From Strigops habroptila (taxonomy: Eukaryota; Chordata; Aves; Psittaciformes; Psittacidae): a stretch of 64,000 nt of DNA. The notes under the pieces are model-generated. The model did not search any database, was not told where the DNA came from, and saw nothing but the letters and a program-made list of their open reading frames with translations. The stretch is from assembly GCF_004027225.2 (NCBI RefSeq), contig NC_046358.1:2322720-2386719 (forward strand). Reading direction: 5' to 3'. Shown here piece after piece: positions 11,613 to 24,447 of this stretch (positions are counted from its first letter, which is position 1; each line of letters starts with the position of its first letter). A program made the position numbers and the translations under genes.

Positions 11613-13546
11613 TGGACAATAAATCTTGCAAATGGTGAGATGTGATGGTTATTTGAACCAGAAATGCTTCCAGAAAAAATACATATCCACTAGTAAATAA
11701 AGCTTATTTATCTGGACAGCATTAAGAAGCCATTCAGCAAACAAAGAAGCAAGCAAGCAAACCCTTGTGCAATGTAAAAGTTGAGGTGACCACACTCCAA
11801 CACCACTCTCAAGAGACTAACCTAACAGATATCTAAAGAAGAAGCTTTAGCTCGTTGTCCACTGACAAAGCTTCGTATGCCTCTGGGATCTCATTACTCC
11901 TGATAGTCTCATGTCTCTGCTGTGTGATTTACTTTAAATATTTCTGCTACCATTTTCCCACCTGGTGAGAGACAATTGTTCTTGCCGATGCTCTTGGATG
12001 TTGTGGGGTTTTTGCAGAATGAGAAATGCAGATAGCCAGGCTGCTTTCTTCGGCTGGTGTAGGTTTCAGAACCAGCAGAGATACGCACTGCTTTCACAAC
12101 AGCTAAGCCACAACTCGCAGCTGAGACATGCTGATGAAACCACCTAAAAGCGGTCAGAGGAGGTCATCAGAGGAGCAATAGCAAGTGAATGCTCAGAGAC
12201 TGGCAAATATGAACTGTGTAAGTACCGTTCCTTTGTTCTGTTCAAGCGTAACTGAAATCCTGCTTGTAAAAATAGTGACTTTCATGAGGTCCATTTTATG
12301 AATTAGAAAAAAACCTCAATTATATATTTTCCAGCTTTTGTTTTAGTTGGTGTTTTATTTGCTTTTTTCCCCCAGTTATATGTTGTTTCCAGAAAAATCT
12401 ATCAAAAGTATGTTGTCAGTGTTACAGAGAGGATTCAGGAGCTGATGGACACTTCCCATGTGCTCAGTATTACATTGTCTGAGCTGGACATGTCACACAT
12501 GGTCATGACACACACACTTTGGTCTTCTCCACAACGCTTTCCCTCCACTCACGGAGAGGCATGGAGATAGGAATGGACACACCGGAGAGCCTTCCCTCTG
12601 CTGCCCTATTTGGGGAATAGCCAGGAGGTTAGGCAGAGAGCTCAGGAGAAAGAACTGAGTGTTATGTGATTGGCAAATAGAATTCAGACCCCAGAGGGCT
12701 TGCTGATATCACAGACAAGGCTATTACACATTTTCCACTTCTAACTTCGTGTATAAATTGAACTAATGATACTTGTGTGCATGGGAATGCCACAGAGGTG
12801 GATTCATGGGTGTTTGTGAGTAAAGGAGGGTCACTAGCGGTACATTCATCACTCTGGTGTCAATATAGGTGTATTTATGAGGTGTTCCCCACTAAGTCCA
12901 GGACCCGGGCGAGGTATACGAACCCCTGATAATGTCCGATTAATGTAAATTAGCTCCAACTAATTAATTCATGTGCTGTAAGAAAGGTGGTCAAAGAAAA
13001 CACTGGCCAGCTCTTTCTGTGACTGAACTTATCCAGATCTATCATAGTCAGAGGTATAATGAGTAGTTCTGTTACAATCCTTTAGAGGACTGAAAAGGAA
13101 ATTACAATCACTGCTTCTGCAGGGACCTTCTTCAGGCCATGATCAAAGGGTTGAGACTTGAATTCAAGCCACACTCTTTTGATCAACTTTTATTCCTAAA
13201 TCAACATTATAGGGTAAATGTGAGTCTTGAGGGGACCTAGTAATTAGGTTGTGTTTTAACTAGTTGTGTTTTAAAAGAGGCAAAGGTGAGAACTTGAGGG
13301 TATTATTTATACCACTCTCCTCAAATAAATAGTCAGAGCTTGTTATATATTATTATATTGTTATATATATTATTATATACATCAATAATATATTCTGATT
13401 TGGATATCAACTGTTCTTGCATGAGGGAAGCGTTGTCTTTAAATGGAAAATGTCCCAAAAAGACAGCAAAGGAAATATAAAGCCTATTTAACTAGCAGTG
13501 GTCAATGTGTATGTGTGATAATGTCCCCTGTCTAATGCTATAGCTG
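11613..13546. other. Upstream region of OR-2, with a homeodomain-core-rich block
   Basis: No gene or interspersed repeat was recognised. The block 12900-12970 has several CpGs (CCCGGGCGAGG, TATACGAA, TGTCCGAT) and homeodomain-type cores (GATTAATG, AAATTAGC, TAATTAATT at 12961-12969). This is the kind of site found in OR promoters. A regulatory role is conjecture. Confidence 0.35.
13339..13396. repeat. AT-rich simple repeat
   Basis: A TATATATTATTATATTG-type low-complexity tract about 170 bp upstream of the OR-2 acceptor. Confidence 0.8.
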
Positions 13547-13588
13547 GTGTCTCTTTTCTGTGCTTCAGGTCCTGTCTACATGGTATAC

Positions 13589-14518
13589 ATGGAGCAAAAA
13601 AACAATGTGACAGAGTTCATCCTCCATGGACTGACACAAGATAAGAGAGTGGCAAAAGTTTGCTTCTTGTTATTCTTAGCTTTCTATGTCACTATCATTC
13701 TTGGAAACCTGCTTATCATCATTACTATAAAGACAAGTGAACAGCTGAACTCTCCCATGTACTTCTTCCTGAGCCACTTGTCTTTTGTGGACATCAGCTA
13801 CTCTACCGTTATAGCTCCCAAACTCATTTATGACCTTCTTCTTGAGAAGAAGACCATCTCTTTTGTGGGCTGCACAGCTCAACTGTTTGGGGGCCATTTC
13901 TTCAGATGCACTGAGATCTTCCTTCTCACAGTGATGGCCTACGACCGTTGCACTGCTATATGCAAGCCGCTTCATTACACAAATATTGTGACCAAGCGGG
14001 TCTGCATCTGGCTGGTGGCAGCTTCTTGGGTGGGAGGCTTTGCACACTCCATGGTGCAGACCCTGCTGGTCATTCAGCTGCCTTTTTGTGGGCCCAATGA
14101 GATTGACCACTATTTCTGTGATGTTCACCCTTTACTGAAGCTGGCCTGCACTGACACCTACATCACTGGTGTCAGCGTGGTTGCCAATAGTGGTGTGATT
14201 TCCCTGGGCTGTTTCATTGTTCTTATTGTGTCCTACACTGTTGTCTTGGTTTCTTTGAGGGCATGCTCTTTCAAAGGGCGTATCAAAGCAGTCCATACAT
14301 GTACTTTCCAGATCACTGTTGTAGTTCTGCTCTTCGGGCCAGGCATTTTCATCTATATGCGCCCTTCCACCACCTTCTCAGCAGACAAGACGGTCTCTGT
14401 GTTCTACACCATCATCACGCCTATGCTCAACCCCCTGATCTACACCCTCCGAAACAAAGAAGTGAAAAATGCAGTGAAAAAGTTGTGGAGCAGGAAAGTG
14501 CAGAGGAGTGAGAAGTGA
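13589..14518 (+). CDS. Olfactory receptor, family-4-like (OR-2), intact frame with eroded motifs
   Basis: This is an odorant receptor of 309 residues, closely similar to the gene 5 kb upstream. Visible features are a sequon at N6, GN at 39-40, PMYFF at 56-60, loop cysteines C95 and C177, and PMLNPLIY at 278-285. Two hallmark motifs are altered. The DRY box reads MAYDRC (116-121), and the TM6 signature normally written KALSTCGSH reads KAVHTCTFQ (233-241). The frame is nonetheless open over the full length, so this is either a functional divergent receptor or a gene under relaxed selection. The start is the third in-frame methionine candidate, since another ATG lies at 13580. The splice acceptor TTTTCTGTGCTTCAG ends at 13568. 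AATAAA lies at 15139-15144. Confidence 0.9.
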   Translation: MEQKNNVTEFILHGLTQDKRVAKVCFLLFLAFYVTIILGNLLIIITIKTSEQLNSPMYFFLSHLSFVDISYSTVIAPKLIYDLLLEKKTISFVGCTAQLFGGHFFRCTEIFLLTVMAYDRCTAICKPLHYTNIVTKRVCIWLVAASWVGGFAHSMVQTLLVIQLPFCGPNEIDHYFCDVHPLLKLACTDTYITGVSVVANSGVISLGCFIVLIVSYTVVLVSLRACSFKGRIKAVHTCTFQITVVVLLFGPGIFIYMRPSTTFSADKTVSVFYTIITPMLNPLIYTLRNKEVKNAVKKLWSRKVQRSEK

Positions 14519-16383
14519 AACAACACAGTGGATGTTTGTAAGACGATATGTTCTTAAGTAACCGTGGGGAGGGTTCAGAGAAGGGCCCGGGAGAGACTTT
14601 CCAGTAATGCTGCTCTGGTTTTAGCACAGATGTTCAGAATAATGCTGACACTAAATTCAAGCGTTTATGTAACTCGTGCTTTGGAAACTGTTCACCAAAA
14701 AGATGTGAGGTTATCATCATCTCCCAAACCTGAACACTGCAGGTGTTATTGTGGCATTTACCTTCAGGAACCTTAGAGTTGTATCTGGGGTATTTGTCTA
14801 GGCTTCTCCTGGCATTAGGAGAAACAACCAAGTGTTTTGAGAGTTTGTGCATTCCTACAAGCTCCTAAAAGCTCTGGAGAGTAGCATCTCCTTCCATTTT
14901 TGCACAAAGGAGTGATGGTGCTACCAAGCTTCCAAGAGTAAACAAACCTTTCAATAGGGCACAACATCAACAGCTTTTATCTAACACACTTTGAGGTGTC
15001 TACAACTGAGCAAACTGAGGAAAGTCAGCAGCCTTTGGGACTCATTTAATAGTAAAACAGGACCTTGAGAGAAGTAGGAGGTTTTATTTGGTCTCTGCAC
15101 AACAGAGAGAGATGGCAGATTGTACTGAAACACCAGCAAATAAATAAACTCCAATATGTAACTATTAAAAGTGCTTTCCATGCAGAGCATCTTATTAGCA
15201 GGAGTGTGAACCTGCAGCTACTCTGAAGCCCCTTCAGCTGGGAAATGGAATCTTCTCTCCTTCCCCTGCCAGTGCAGTTCCCAGTAATAATAACTATTAT
15301 CATTACAGCTCAATGTCAGTATTGTGATTCAAAAGCTCACCTGGTTAATAGCTGAAATTCCTACAGTGAGTCTGAATGTTCCCATCTTTATGTATTTGGT
15401 ACTTTTCTGAGGAATGTCCTATCTACTTCAGCTTTGTTCTCCCTCCTGCCCCTGGTTCCTCAAACACTCAATCTCAGCTGTCCATTGACAATAAATGTAA
15501 AGACAAATTAATGCCCAAGTCCAGAAAAACCCTATAAACCTGAAACTATGGCTAATCTTGCTTGGAATAACTTCATTTAAAGGAGCCCTGACTTTCTGAG
15601 ACCTTGAATTTGTATCATAGGTGACCTGTATAACCTATGAGGGCAGCAATCCAAGCATGGTTAAAGACCACAGAACCAGTCTGACCCCCAATCCAGTGAA
15701 ATTATCTGGAGTTTTCATGGCTTTATTCATACACTGCATGAAATGCCGTGTTTTGGCCAGTACTCTGGAGCTATTACACTGGTATTCCCTGAGGGATTGT
15801 TATCCCAGTGGAAATACAAGAATTAAATATTTCTCCATGCTGAAATACAACCAAGTTCCTAGTTGAACATGGAAAACAATCCTTATCTTCTTAATAAGAA
15901 TGTTCTTGTCTGGTTGACTTTTCCTCAGCCATTTCCAATACAGATACAGAAACATAGAACTGTCCCTGGAATCCCATGACTCTGGGCAATGCTCTTCTGC
16001 TCATTGACTGACTGTGGTTATTGAGTGTTCCCTTATTTTGGAAAGGGGAGCAGAGGAACAGGATGTCCTTAAAATAGTTGACAACTCATCTATTTGCCTC
16101 AAAGTGATTGGTGATGCATGGAGATGAAATACAGCAATAAGGCCTTGTTGCTTAATGATGGTAGTAAAATTAGAAGTAAAACATCACTACTTGGACAAAG
16201 GATTATTATAATGTCTCCACATTTTAGACAGAATAGGAAGAGAATGAGATAGAAATGACTGACAGATGAGGAAGGGTTTATATTTCCTACTGTTAGGGCT
16301 TAAAACCATGCATACAGTCACCAAGATTTCCTTTTTAGATCTCCAGGTTCTTCCTCACTGGAAGAGGCTACTCCTTTCACCTC
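14519..16383. other. Downstream of OR-2, no further gene
   Basis: This is likely 3' UTR followed by intergenic DNA. Possible poly(A) signals lie at 15139-15144 and about 15490. No other feature was recognised. Confidence 0.5.
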
Positions 16384-16499
16384 CTGGATGGGGCCTTGAG
16401 CAACCTGGTCTAGTGGAAGGTGTCTCTGCCCATGGCAGGGGGTTGGAACTGGACGAGCTTTAAGGTCCCTTCCAACTGAAAAGATTCTATGATTCTATG
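16384..16499 (+). repeat. CR1 LINE 3' fragment
   Basis: GGATGGGGCCTTGAGCAACC through AAGGTCCCTTCCAACTG to the ATTCTATGATTCTATG tail. Confidence 0.93.
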
Positions 16500-19270
16500 T
16501 AAGAGAAATGGCCATAAAATTCAGTAATCACATTTCTTCTTTTCTTGGATTGCATGTTTTCAGAAACTCATTTCCCGTCTTTAAAGTTCATACCAGTGTT
16601 TGTTTTACCTGGCTAGCTGCTGGACACTGATCCAACTACACCTTTACTCATCCTCCTCAACAGAACAGGAGGAGAAAATGAGATAAAAAAGCCTGTGGGT
16701 TGAGATAAAGACAACGGGATCTCTTATCAATGAACATCATAGGCAGAGCAATCAGTTCAAGCTGATCTGAACTTTAGTCATAGTTCTCAGGGGCATATCA
16801 TCACTGATATCTTTGGACTGCCCAGACCTTTCTTTGTCTTGGGGAATATTCATATTAGTTTATCTTTATATCTCATCCTGATGTGGCACTGATCTACTCT
16901 ATCCCTGAGTGACTGCCATTTCCCATCTGCGCTGCCTGTCCAAGCTCTGCAGCTTCTCTGATCTCAGGCAACATTCCCTGGTGCCTGACACTGTGTCAAT
17001 GCAGGGATTGGTAGTACAACCCTCCATTTATGTTTTTATTACTAGAGACTTGGGCTTTTTGTCATACAAAGGGCTTCTGAGTGCTTAGGAGTACATGTTG
17101 TCTCATCAACATGTCTTATCAACCTTCAGGACTCCACACACAGAAGATCATTGAGCAAATTGATATGCTGCTGCACACCAAGGGACCCAGCCACCAAAAC
17201 TGCTTAATAAGGCCCTCAGGTACCTGCTTGGAGTTTGTAATGACACAGTTGTCACTTTTGCCTGTGTTTAGTACTTAGTATGTTACAGGAGTATTTATAT
17301 GTTGTGCTGGGATGGGGGGACTTCAGAGAGAAGGATGCTGAAAACACATAGGTCAGCTTAGAAAGCCGTGGAGATATTGCCTCATCGGATCTTTCTGTCT
17401 AAGTGATAGACAGAAAATGGGACATTGATACCATCACAGTAAAATTTGCCTGTAACCTGCCAGGAAAAGAAAAAATGCTTGAAAACCTCCTGAAACAAAG
17501 AAGCTTCAACAAGAGCAAGGATATGGCAAGGACAAGCAGGAGGCAGAAGAGTGGGACAATGCCCTGACCTATTGGATGGATAACTTGAAAAAGATTTGGA
17601 GAGAATAATTTAAAATGTTTTCAGACAACAAATGCAGTGGAGTTCAGACTTCAAAGTTCGTGTTGTAGCAGCATTTAGTAACTGGGTACAGTAGTAATCA
17701 TTTTTTCCTCTCCTTTGCTTACATTCTTTGTATCAGCTATGGTATTATTAAAGCCCATGTGTGGGGTTATGTTTATGTGAAAGGCAGAGAGAAAAAGCTT
17801 GGTAATTTGTTGAAAAATATACATTAAAAATGTAAATACTATTATGATGGTTTTGGTCATTTGGATCCTTCAAGGCAGCTTCATTTAATATTGATTGCAC
17901 TGTAGGCATCTAGCATGGGGCAGGTATCTGCTCTCCATTTGTACTCAAGGACAGATGGACTATCTTCTGTGGTGTAAGCCATCTTACTGTGGTATAATGA
18001 TCTAAACAAGGTAAACCAAGTGCCTTTAAGGTGTTTATTCCTCCTCATTAACTATATAGGGAGTTAGAGCTATTACGCTCAGATGGTGATGCCTGTTCTG
18101 CAGGTCTCTGTCTAGCACATCAGGGATCTCTAGAGGCAGTTCACCCTCTGTGCAGCTCTGGAAGACTTCTGAGCCCTAGGGATGGCAGAGAGGAAAAAGT
18201 GAGATCATTTCTGAACCAGTGCTGTGATTTGCAGACATGTATTCCCAATTCCACGTGAAGCAATCCTGTTTGATGGGCAAGAAAAACAGTCGTTGAAAAC
18301 TACCAGGAAGTGGTAGAGAATAGAGCAGGACCTGAGGAAAGTACTCAGGTATCAGCAAAGGCAAGAGGCATATATGACAAGCAGACACTGCTTTCTTAGT
18401 AGTAATCTACTTGCTGATTTATAAATGTTTAGGCAGAAACGAGCAGGTAAAGTATTTCCTGGTGTGTTTTCTTGGTGTGATGTGATTTCCTGGTGCTCAT
18501 GAGAATAAGCATTGATATGCTGGTCACATCTCAACCTCCACAAGACAGTGAGTGTTATCCGTCCACTGAAGAACTATACAAATTACCCAGAGACACAAAG
18601 ATGTAGAGAAACTGTGCAGAGTTTTGCAGCTTCTGCTCTGTTAGAAACCACAATTTCTTCAGGAGAGCATGTTCTGTTAACAGCAGTCCTAAGACATCAC
18701 TTGAGATACTAAAGAGCTGCAGTTCAATAGAGAGGAATTGGTGAAGAACTTGTTTTCTGTGCATGTATTTCTAGTTTCAGAGTGGACTGGAGGGCCCTTT
18801 CATCAGCTTAGAGGAATGCAATTAGGAACAGAACATGGAACAGCTCATGGTGGAGCTGTATATCATAGACACGATGCTTGACCATGGTAAACATTCACTT
18901 CCATCATGGCACTTTAAACTCCCAGCAGGTAAAAGGACAGTGTGCTATTCCTCCAGCATTGGTGGCTCTTATCCTGTGAGAGCAGGATGTGATTCTTCCC
19001 TGACAGAATGGGAGCATGCACTTTATCACACCAACTACAATGCAGAAAGATAGTGCTCAGAGTGAAGGTCAGTGTGGAGGGGCCGGAAACCTGAAAAGGG
19101 AGTGGGAAGGCAGCAGAAGAGAGGTGGATGGTGCTCTTTGCAAATGCTGCTCATCCTAACTTATGATGTGACACTGTGCTTTCTGTAGCAGGCAGAGCAG
19201 CAGTAAATGCATCCTGTTCTCATCACCCATGAACCTTGGAGCCGTAGCACATTCCCTTCTCTTCCTTGGC
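16500..19270. other. Intergenic upstream of OR-3, nothing recognised
   Basis: Only short unrelated ORFs are present. Any non-coding 5' exon of OR-3 would lie here but cannot be placed by eye. Confidence 0.5.
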
Positions 19271-19296
19271 AGCCCATCCACTCCTAGACCTGTGCT

Positions 19297-20244
19297 ATGG
19301 GAGCCCAAGCTGAAGCGATGACACTGGGAAACTTCTCCCAGGTGACTGAATTCATCCTCCTGGGGCTTTCTGATACAAGGGAGCTGCAAGTCCTCTTCTT
19401 CGCTTTCTTCTTCCTGGCCTATGCCATGGTTCTGCTGGGGAACCTTCTCATCATTGTGACGGTCAGGACTGACCCCAAGCTGTCGTCACCCATGTATTTC
19501 CTCCTCTGCAATTTGTCCTTCTTAGATATCTGCTGCACCTCTGTCACCTCTCCCAGGTTGCTGATGGACCTGCTCTCCCACAGGAAGGCCATTGCTTTTG
19601 AAGACTGCATGGCCCAGCTCTTTTTCCTGCACTTTGTGGGGGCATCGGAGATGTTCCTCCTGACTGTAATGGCTTATGACCGCTACAGTGCCATCTGCAA
19701 GCCCCTGCACTACACAGCCATCATGAACCGGAGGGTGTGCTGGGTCCTGGTGTCTGCCTGCTGGGCAGGGGGCTTCCTCCACTCCATTGTCCAGACACTG
19801 CTCACGATCCAGCTCCCCTTCTGTGGCCCTAACACCATTGACAACTACTTCTGTGATGTGCCTGTTGTCATTCGGCTTGCCTGCACTGATATCTACATCA
19901 TTGAGTGGCTCATGGCTTCCAACAGTGGCTTAATATCCCTGTTTTGTTTCCTGGTGCTGGTCATATCTTACACATTCATCCTGGTCACAATCAGGGTTCG
20001 CTTCACTGAGGGGCACTGGAAGGCGCTCTCTACCTGTGCCTCACATGTAATGGTCGTCACCCTCTTCTTTGTACCCTGCATCTTCATCTACCTCCGTCCC
20101 TTTTCTACCTTCCCCTCCGACAAGCACATCTGTGTGATCTACACGGTCCTCTCGCCAGTGTTGAACCCCCTCATCTATACCCTGAGGAATAACGAGGTGA
20201 AGGCATCCATGTGGAAATTGTGGAAGCGCTGCAGAGTCTTCTGA
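19297..20244 (+). CDS. Olfactory receptor, family-4-like (OR-3), intact
   Basis: This is an odorant receptor of 315 residues from the first ATG, or 308 from a second ATG at 19318. The second start gives the more usual N-terminal length, while the first has a good Kozak context (G at -3 and +4). Visible features are the sequon NFS at 12-14, GN at 48-49, PMYF at 65-68, loop cysteines C104 and C186, a complete MAYDRY at 125-130, KALSTCASH at 242-250 and PVLNPLIY at 287-294. A strong acceptor (TCTTCCTTGGCAG, AG at 19271-19272) sits 24 bp upstream. It is the third member of an evenly spaced + strand series and shares the IQLPFCGPN and LACTD segments with the other two, which supports tandem duplication. 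It differs from them in the TM2-TM3 region, so it is the oldest split of the trio. Confidence 0.93.
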   Translation: MGAQAEAMTLGNFSQVTEFILLGLSDTRELQVLFFAFFFLAYAMVLLGNLLIIVTVRTDPKLSSPMYFLLCNLSFLDICCTSVTSPRLLMDLLSHRKAIAFEDCMAQLFFLHFVGASEMFLLTVMAYDRYSAICKPLHYTAIMNRRVCWVLVSACWAGGFLHSIVQTLLTIQLPFCGPNTIDNYFCDVPVVIRLACTDIYIIEWLMASNSGLISLFCFLVLVISYTFILVTIRVRFTEGHWKALSTCASHVMVVTLFFVPCIFIYLRPFSTFPSDKHICVIYTVLSPVLNPLIYTLRNNEVKASMWKLWKRCRVF

Positions 20245-20330
20245 GACAAGTTGGGTTTGTGACAAACCTGGAGTTCTTTTCCTACAGGCTAAGGGGAGAT
20301 TGAGGCATGGGAACAAGGTTGGAATCCAAC

Positions 20331-20364
20331 ATGTAGAGAGTATCTGAAATCCATCTGAAATCCA
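20331..20364. repeat. Short tandem repeat, ATCTGAAATCC units
   Basis: About three copies of an 11-bp unit, TCTGAAATCCA, lie 90 bp past the OR-3 stop codon. Confidence 0.75.
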
Positions 20365-22145
20365 TCTGAAAGGATATTTAGTTCCAGTTAAGGGATTTAC
20401 CTAACCTCAGTTTCTTCAGAGATGCAGATTTCAGTGGTGCTCTCACCTCTTTTGTCAGCTTTAGGTCCCCCTCAGTCCACCAATGAATGGATTTTTCACT
20501 GTTGCAGGACACATCAGACTTTGTAAAGGTTTCTACTATTCACACAGCTTTGCAATTATAATTGCAGCTCCTGGTGACAATTAGAACATCCTCAAAGAGA
20601 AGTCAGGAGGACACAATTCTTGACTACAGAGCAGCAGAGTTACACATTGAGCTTTGTGATGCAGGGACTGGATTAGACGTTTCACCTGGGCAGAGCTCAG
20701 ATGTTTGGAACGAAATTCTAAGGGAAAGGAATAGTGTCGTGGAATATAAAGTCTAAATAACAGCCATTTCAGCACTGGGTCTGCATGAGTGAGAAACATT
20801 GAGCAGCCTCTGAACATTGCTTGGAAAGAGTTAACCACCATTACACAACAGAGCTTGCACTAAAGTTGTTACTGTTTGTTAAGAAACATGGAGACATGTT
20901 TAAGATATGGATAATTCTTTTCCCTGAACTATAAAACAGAAAGATATGAACAACTGTGAGCTTTGTCAGTGTCTTTTTTTCTCTCTCTGTTGTCTTGTCT
21001 TCACTCTTCTATGTTTATTTCCATGATGTTCCTCTGTTTCTCACAGAAATGGATGAACTCTTCCATCACCAAACCCATTTCTTTGCCATGGCAAGTGATT
21101 ACAACCTATTCAAAAACATTTCAGATCCCTTCTGAAGATATTATCTATTGTTATCAAAAATATTTGGTTAGGAAGGAGTTCTGGAGCCTGAGTGACTTCT
21201 TTTTCCATATTGTTGATGAAAGAAAGGAATTTCCTTTACGTCAGCTCTGAAACCATTAGCTGTGTGGAAAAAAGACTGTGCTTTAGTCCTTAGTTTTTAG
21301 ACTGCTTCTTGGTTTTTGGACTGCTTCTTCTAGGCATTTTCTGGCAATTATCTGAAATAACAGAGACAAAGTCAGTTTATATTTAAATCTGGGCTTACAT
21401 TTAGCAAAGCATCACTTCAGGGCAATGTGGAACTAGAATATTCCACTCTAGGAATCCCAGAATGGTGTTATTCCTGTTCTGGTAACTCCCAGCACTGTAA
21501 AAGTAAAAAGCAGCTCCAAAAAGGCTTGAAGTAGGTTAAGAATGGAGCTTTTATGTGAATGTATAGACATTGGGAGATCAAAGATCTATAGGGAAATCCA
21601 GGAAGCAACCCAGTCCTTACTGGAGAGACTTACAAGCAGTTACACAGCAGCTTCTGCTTGGGCCATACAAGAACTGCTGAAATGCACACCAGAGCTGTTT
21701 CCCAATTCGGGAAACAAGCAACTCTGCTGTGTTGAAATCCACTGTTCTAGCAGAATTGTACAGTACCTATGACAGAAGGATTGGCCTTCTGTCAGAAAGG
21801 AGAAACTGGAAACAGGAAACAGGTCTTTCACCACTCATTTCTAAGACCCGAAGAACCCAAGTTTCACACTAACCAGTGTAACTGCTGAATTCCCTCCACA
21901 AGAAGCAAGAATTGGTCTTTTTATTTACCTTTCTATGTATTATGTGTCAAACACCTTTCTTACCTTAGCCTTACAGGGCAGCATGACCATATTTCAGGAC
22001 ACATTAGGGAGTAAGGGGACTATGCTTACATTCCCTCTAATTTGTATTCTTGCTTCCTATACTGTGACTTTCTGAGATCTAAGGTATGTGAACTCAGAAG
22101 TAACCAGCTTCACCCATCTTGTCTGATCTTCTTTTTAGTTAACAA
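20365..22145. other. Intergenic, nothing recognised
   Basis: Small ORFs only (up to 95 codons), with no recognisable domain. Confidence 0.5.
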
Positions 22146-22677
22146 TGAGACCCCTCCCCCTGCGGTCCTGCACCAGCTCTGGGGCAACAACACAAGAGGG
22201 ACATGAAGCTGTTGGAGCGAGGCCAGAGGAGGCCACGGAGCTGCTGCGAGGGCTGGAGCAGCTCTGCTCTGGAGACAGGCTGAGAGAGCTGGGCTGGGGC
22301 AGCCTGGACAAGAGAAGGCTCCTGAAGGGGAGACCTTAGAGCAGCTCCAGTGCCTAAAGGGGCTCCAGGAAACCTGGAGAGGGGCTTTGGACAAGGGCCT
22401 GTAGGGACAGGACAAGGGGAATGGCTTTAACCTGCCAGAGGGGAGATTGAGATGAGCTCTGAGGCAGAAGCTCTTCCCTGTGAGGGTGCTGAGGCGCTGG
22501 CACAGGGTGCCCAGAGAAGCTGTGGCTGCCCCATCCCTGGCAGTGTTCAAGGCCAGGTTGGACACAGGGGCTTGGAGCACTCTGCTCTAGTGTAAGGTGT
22601 CCCTGCCCGGGGCAGGGGGTTGGAACTGGATGAGCTTTAAGGTCCCTTCCAACACAAACCATTCTATGGTTCTACGA
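22146..22677 (+). repeat. CR1 LINE 3' fragment, about 530 bp
   Basis: It begins in the ORF2 C-terminal coding part (CAGCTCTGGGGCAACAACAC..GACATGAAGCTGTTGGAGCG) and runs to the tail. Its subfamily has GCTGCGAGGGCTGGAGCAGC and AGGCGCTGGCACAGGG. The tail has only one and a half ATTCTATG units. Confidence 0.95.
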
Positions 22678-24447
22678 CAAGGACAAGGTCTGTGGATCCT
22701 AGGGTATGAACATGTCTATTCTAAGAGATGAACCATGCCTGAGAAGTGCCTTTTGCTTTGACCATCAAGGGAGTTTGTACTGATGAGATCAGATGGACTC
22801 ACTTTGAGTACAGATTTGGGTGAGATAAATCAATCTGCTTATCCACATTTGGAATAACCTGGGACAGCTTGATGCTGGAGCTTACAGCTAGAATCACACT
22901 TGGCTATTTGAACAGAGTATGTCTTATATCTTGCTATCACCACATACACATATAATGCAATGGTATAGCATTCAATACAGTATAACACAAGATAATACAT
23001 TACCAACAACCAGCACCAGTAAATTATCTACAAAATATAAGATCTTCAAATTATGGAGATATATCTGACTGGTAATATTAAAAATAAATGTTGAAACCCT
23101 GAAACCTTCTAAACGGTTTTACTCATGTGGGATCACAACTTTCGGAGAAACAAATCCAGTAAAAGCATTTTCCCTCTCTCGGACATGCAATTGCTGTGCT
23201 TTGCCATCAGATGGCAGAGGTACATACACTCGGTGTAACTACGTACACTGATACTGATGTTCATAGGCAAGTTAAAGATGGTGGCGATACTGTTCGTAGG
23301 ATTTTCTTTAGACATAAAAGGATGTGACAAAGCCATAACTCTTTCACACAAGCGAGTTATTAAAATCATACAAGGGACAATATATAGAGGAAGAAGTGAC
23401 ACAATCCAGCATTCTATTTGGGGAGAAAATAACAGTGCTTGGGAAAAAGACTGAAGAAAATAGGATGTTCTGTGATGTGTTTTTTAAGAATTGAGATTCC
23501 CACCTTGCAGTAATGAAGTTTCTGTACTCCTTCAGCAAATTTGATCCTTTATGAGGGTAGCAATTAGGTCACCAAATCCATCAGTTCGGTGTCTGCCATC
23601 AGGAGAACACTGTAAGTTTCTTTGTGCTGGAATGATTCAGGATTGGATCCATCCCACCTCAATTAGGGTGTCCTGCTGTAGCATCTCATTCTGGAGCCTG
23701 GGTGGTTCAAGGTCTTTTGATAGAGAAAAAGATACCTTTAAAGGGAACAAAATAGAGAGGGATGAGTGTGAAAAGTTGGTACCATCTGCCAGTAAGCATG
23801 TACAAGTGTTGTTTGAGTCTGATCTAGTCATCCAAGCTCCCTCCAAACTCTATGGAGAGGATTTATCTCTCTGAAGTTAAGCTATTTAAATATTAGGTGG
23901 CTTGATCTAATCTAGTTGTCTTGGCTACCTTTAATATAGAGGAAAGAAACAGGCCCTCCCAGAAGCTAAACAATCACATCCTTCTTAGAAACTCATCTGA
24001 GGAGTCATAAATTGTCCCCTGGATCTGCTTGTACATAGCCTTTCACTAGAGAGAGAGTTGAGCACCTAGTTACTGTTAGGTGAGATATTTCCATCCCACA
24101 TCTCCACTGTCTTTGCTTGTGCTGCAGCGCTGATCCAAGATATTTGATCTGCCCAGAGCACAGGGAAAGCTATGAAAATACTGCACGGAAAGAGCTGAGT
24201 GGAAAGAGCACCAGCTATGTGTCCATATCTGTATGTCCGTACCTGTCCATCTTCTGTACGGAAGAAGTGTCTGCATCATCTGCATCTGCAGTATCTAATT
24301 CCAATTTAAGACTCAGGCAATGATTTTTCTTTTTAATGGTGAATTCCTACTTCTGTGATCTTCCTTTTTATGAAGGAGAAATGTTGAAATACTGAAATGA
24401 CCTCCAGGTCACTTGGGGTAAATTTCTGTTGAGAAAAAGAAAACTGG
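22678..24447. other. Intergenic, nothing recognised
   Basis: AT-rich, with no gene or repeat family recognised. Confidence 0.5.

Noticed and set aside
22110-22580. A 156-codon minus frame and similar frames starting [17 protein letters not shown] in many places
   Set aside because: These are antisense readings of the CR1 3' region, which recur wherever this CR1 subfamily lies.
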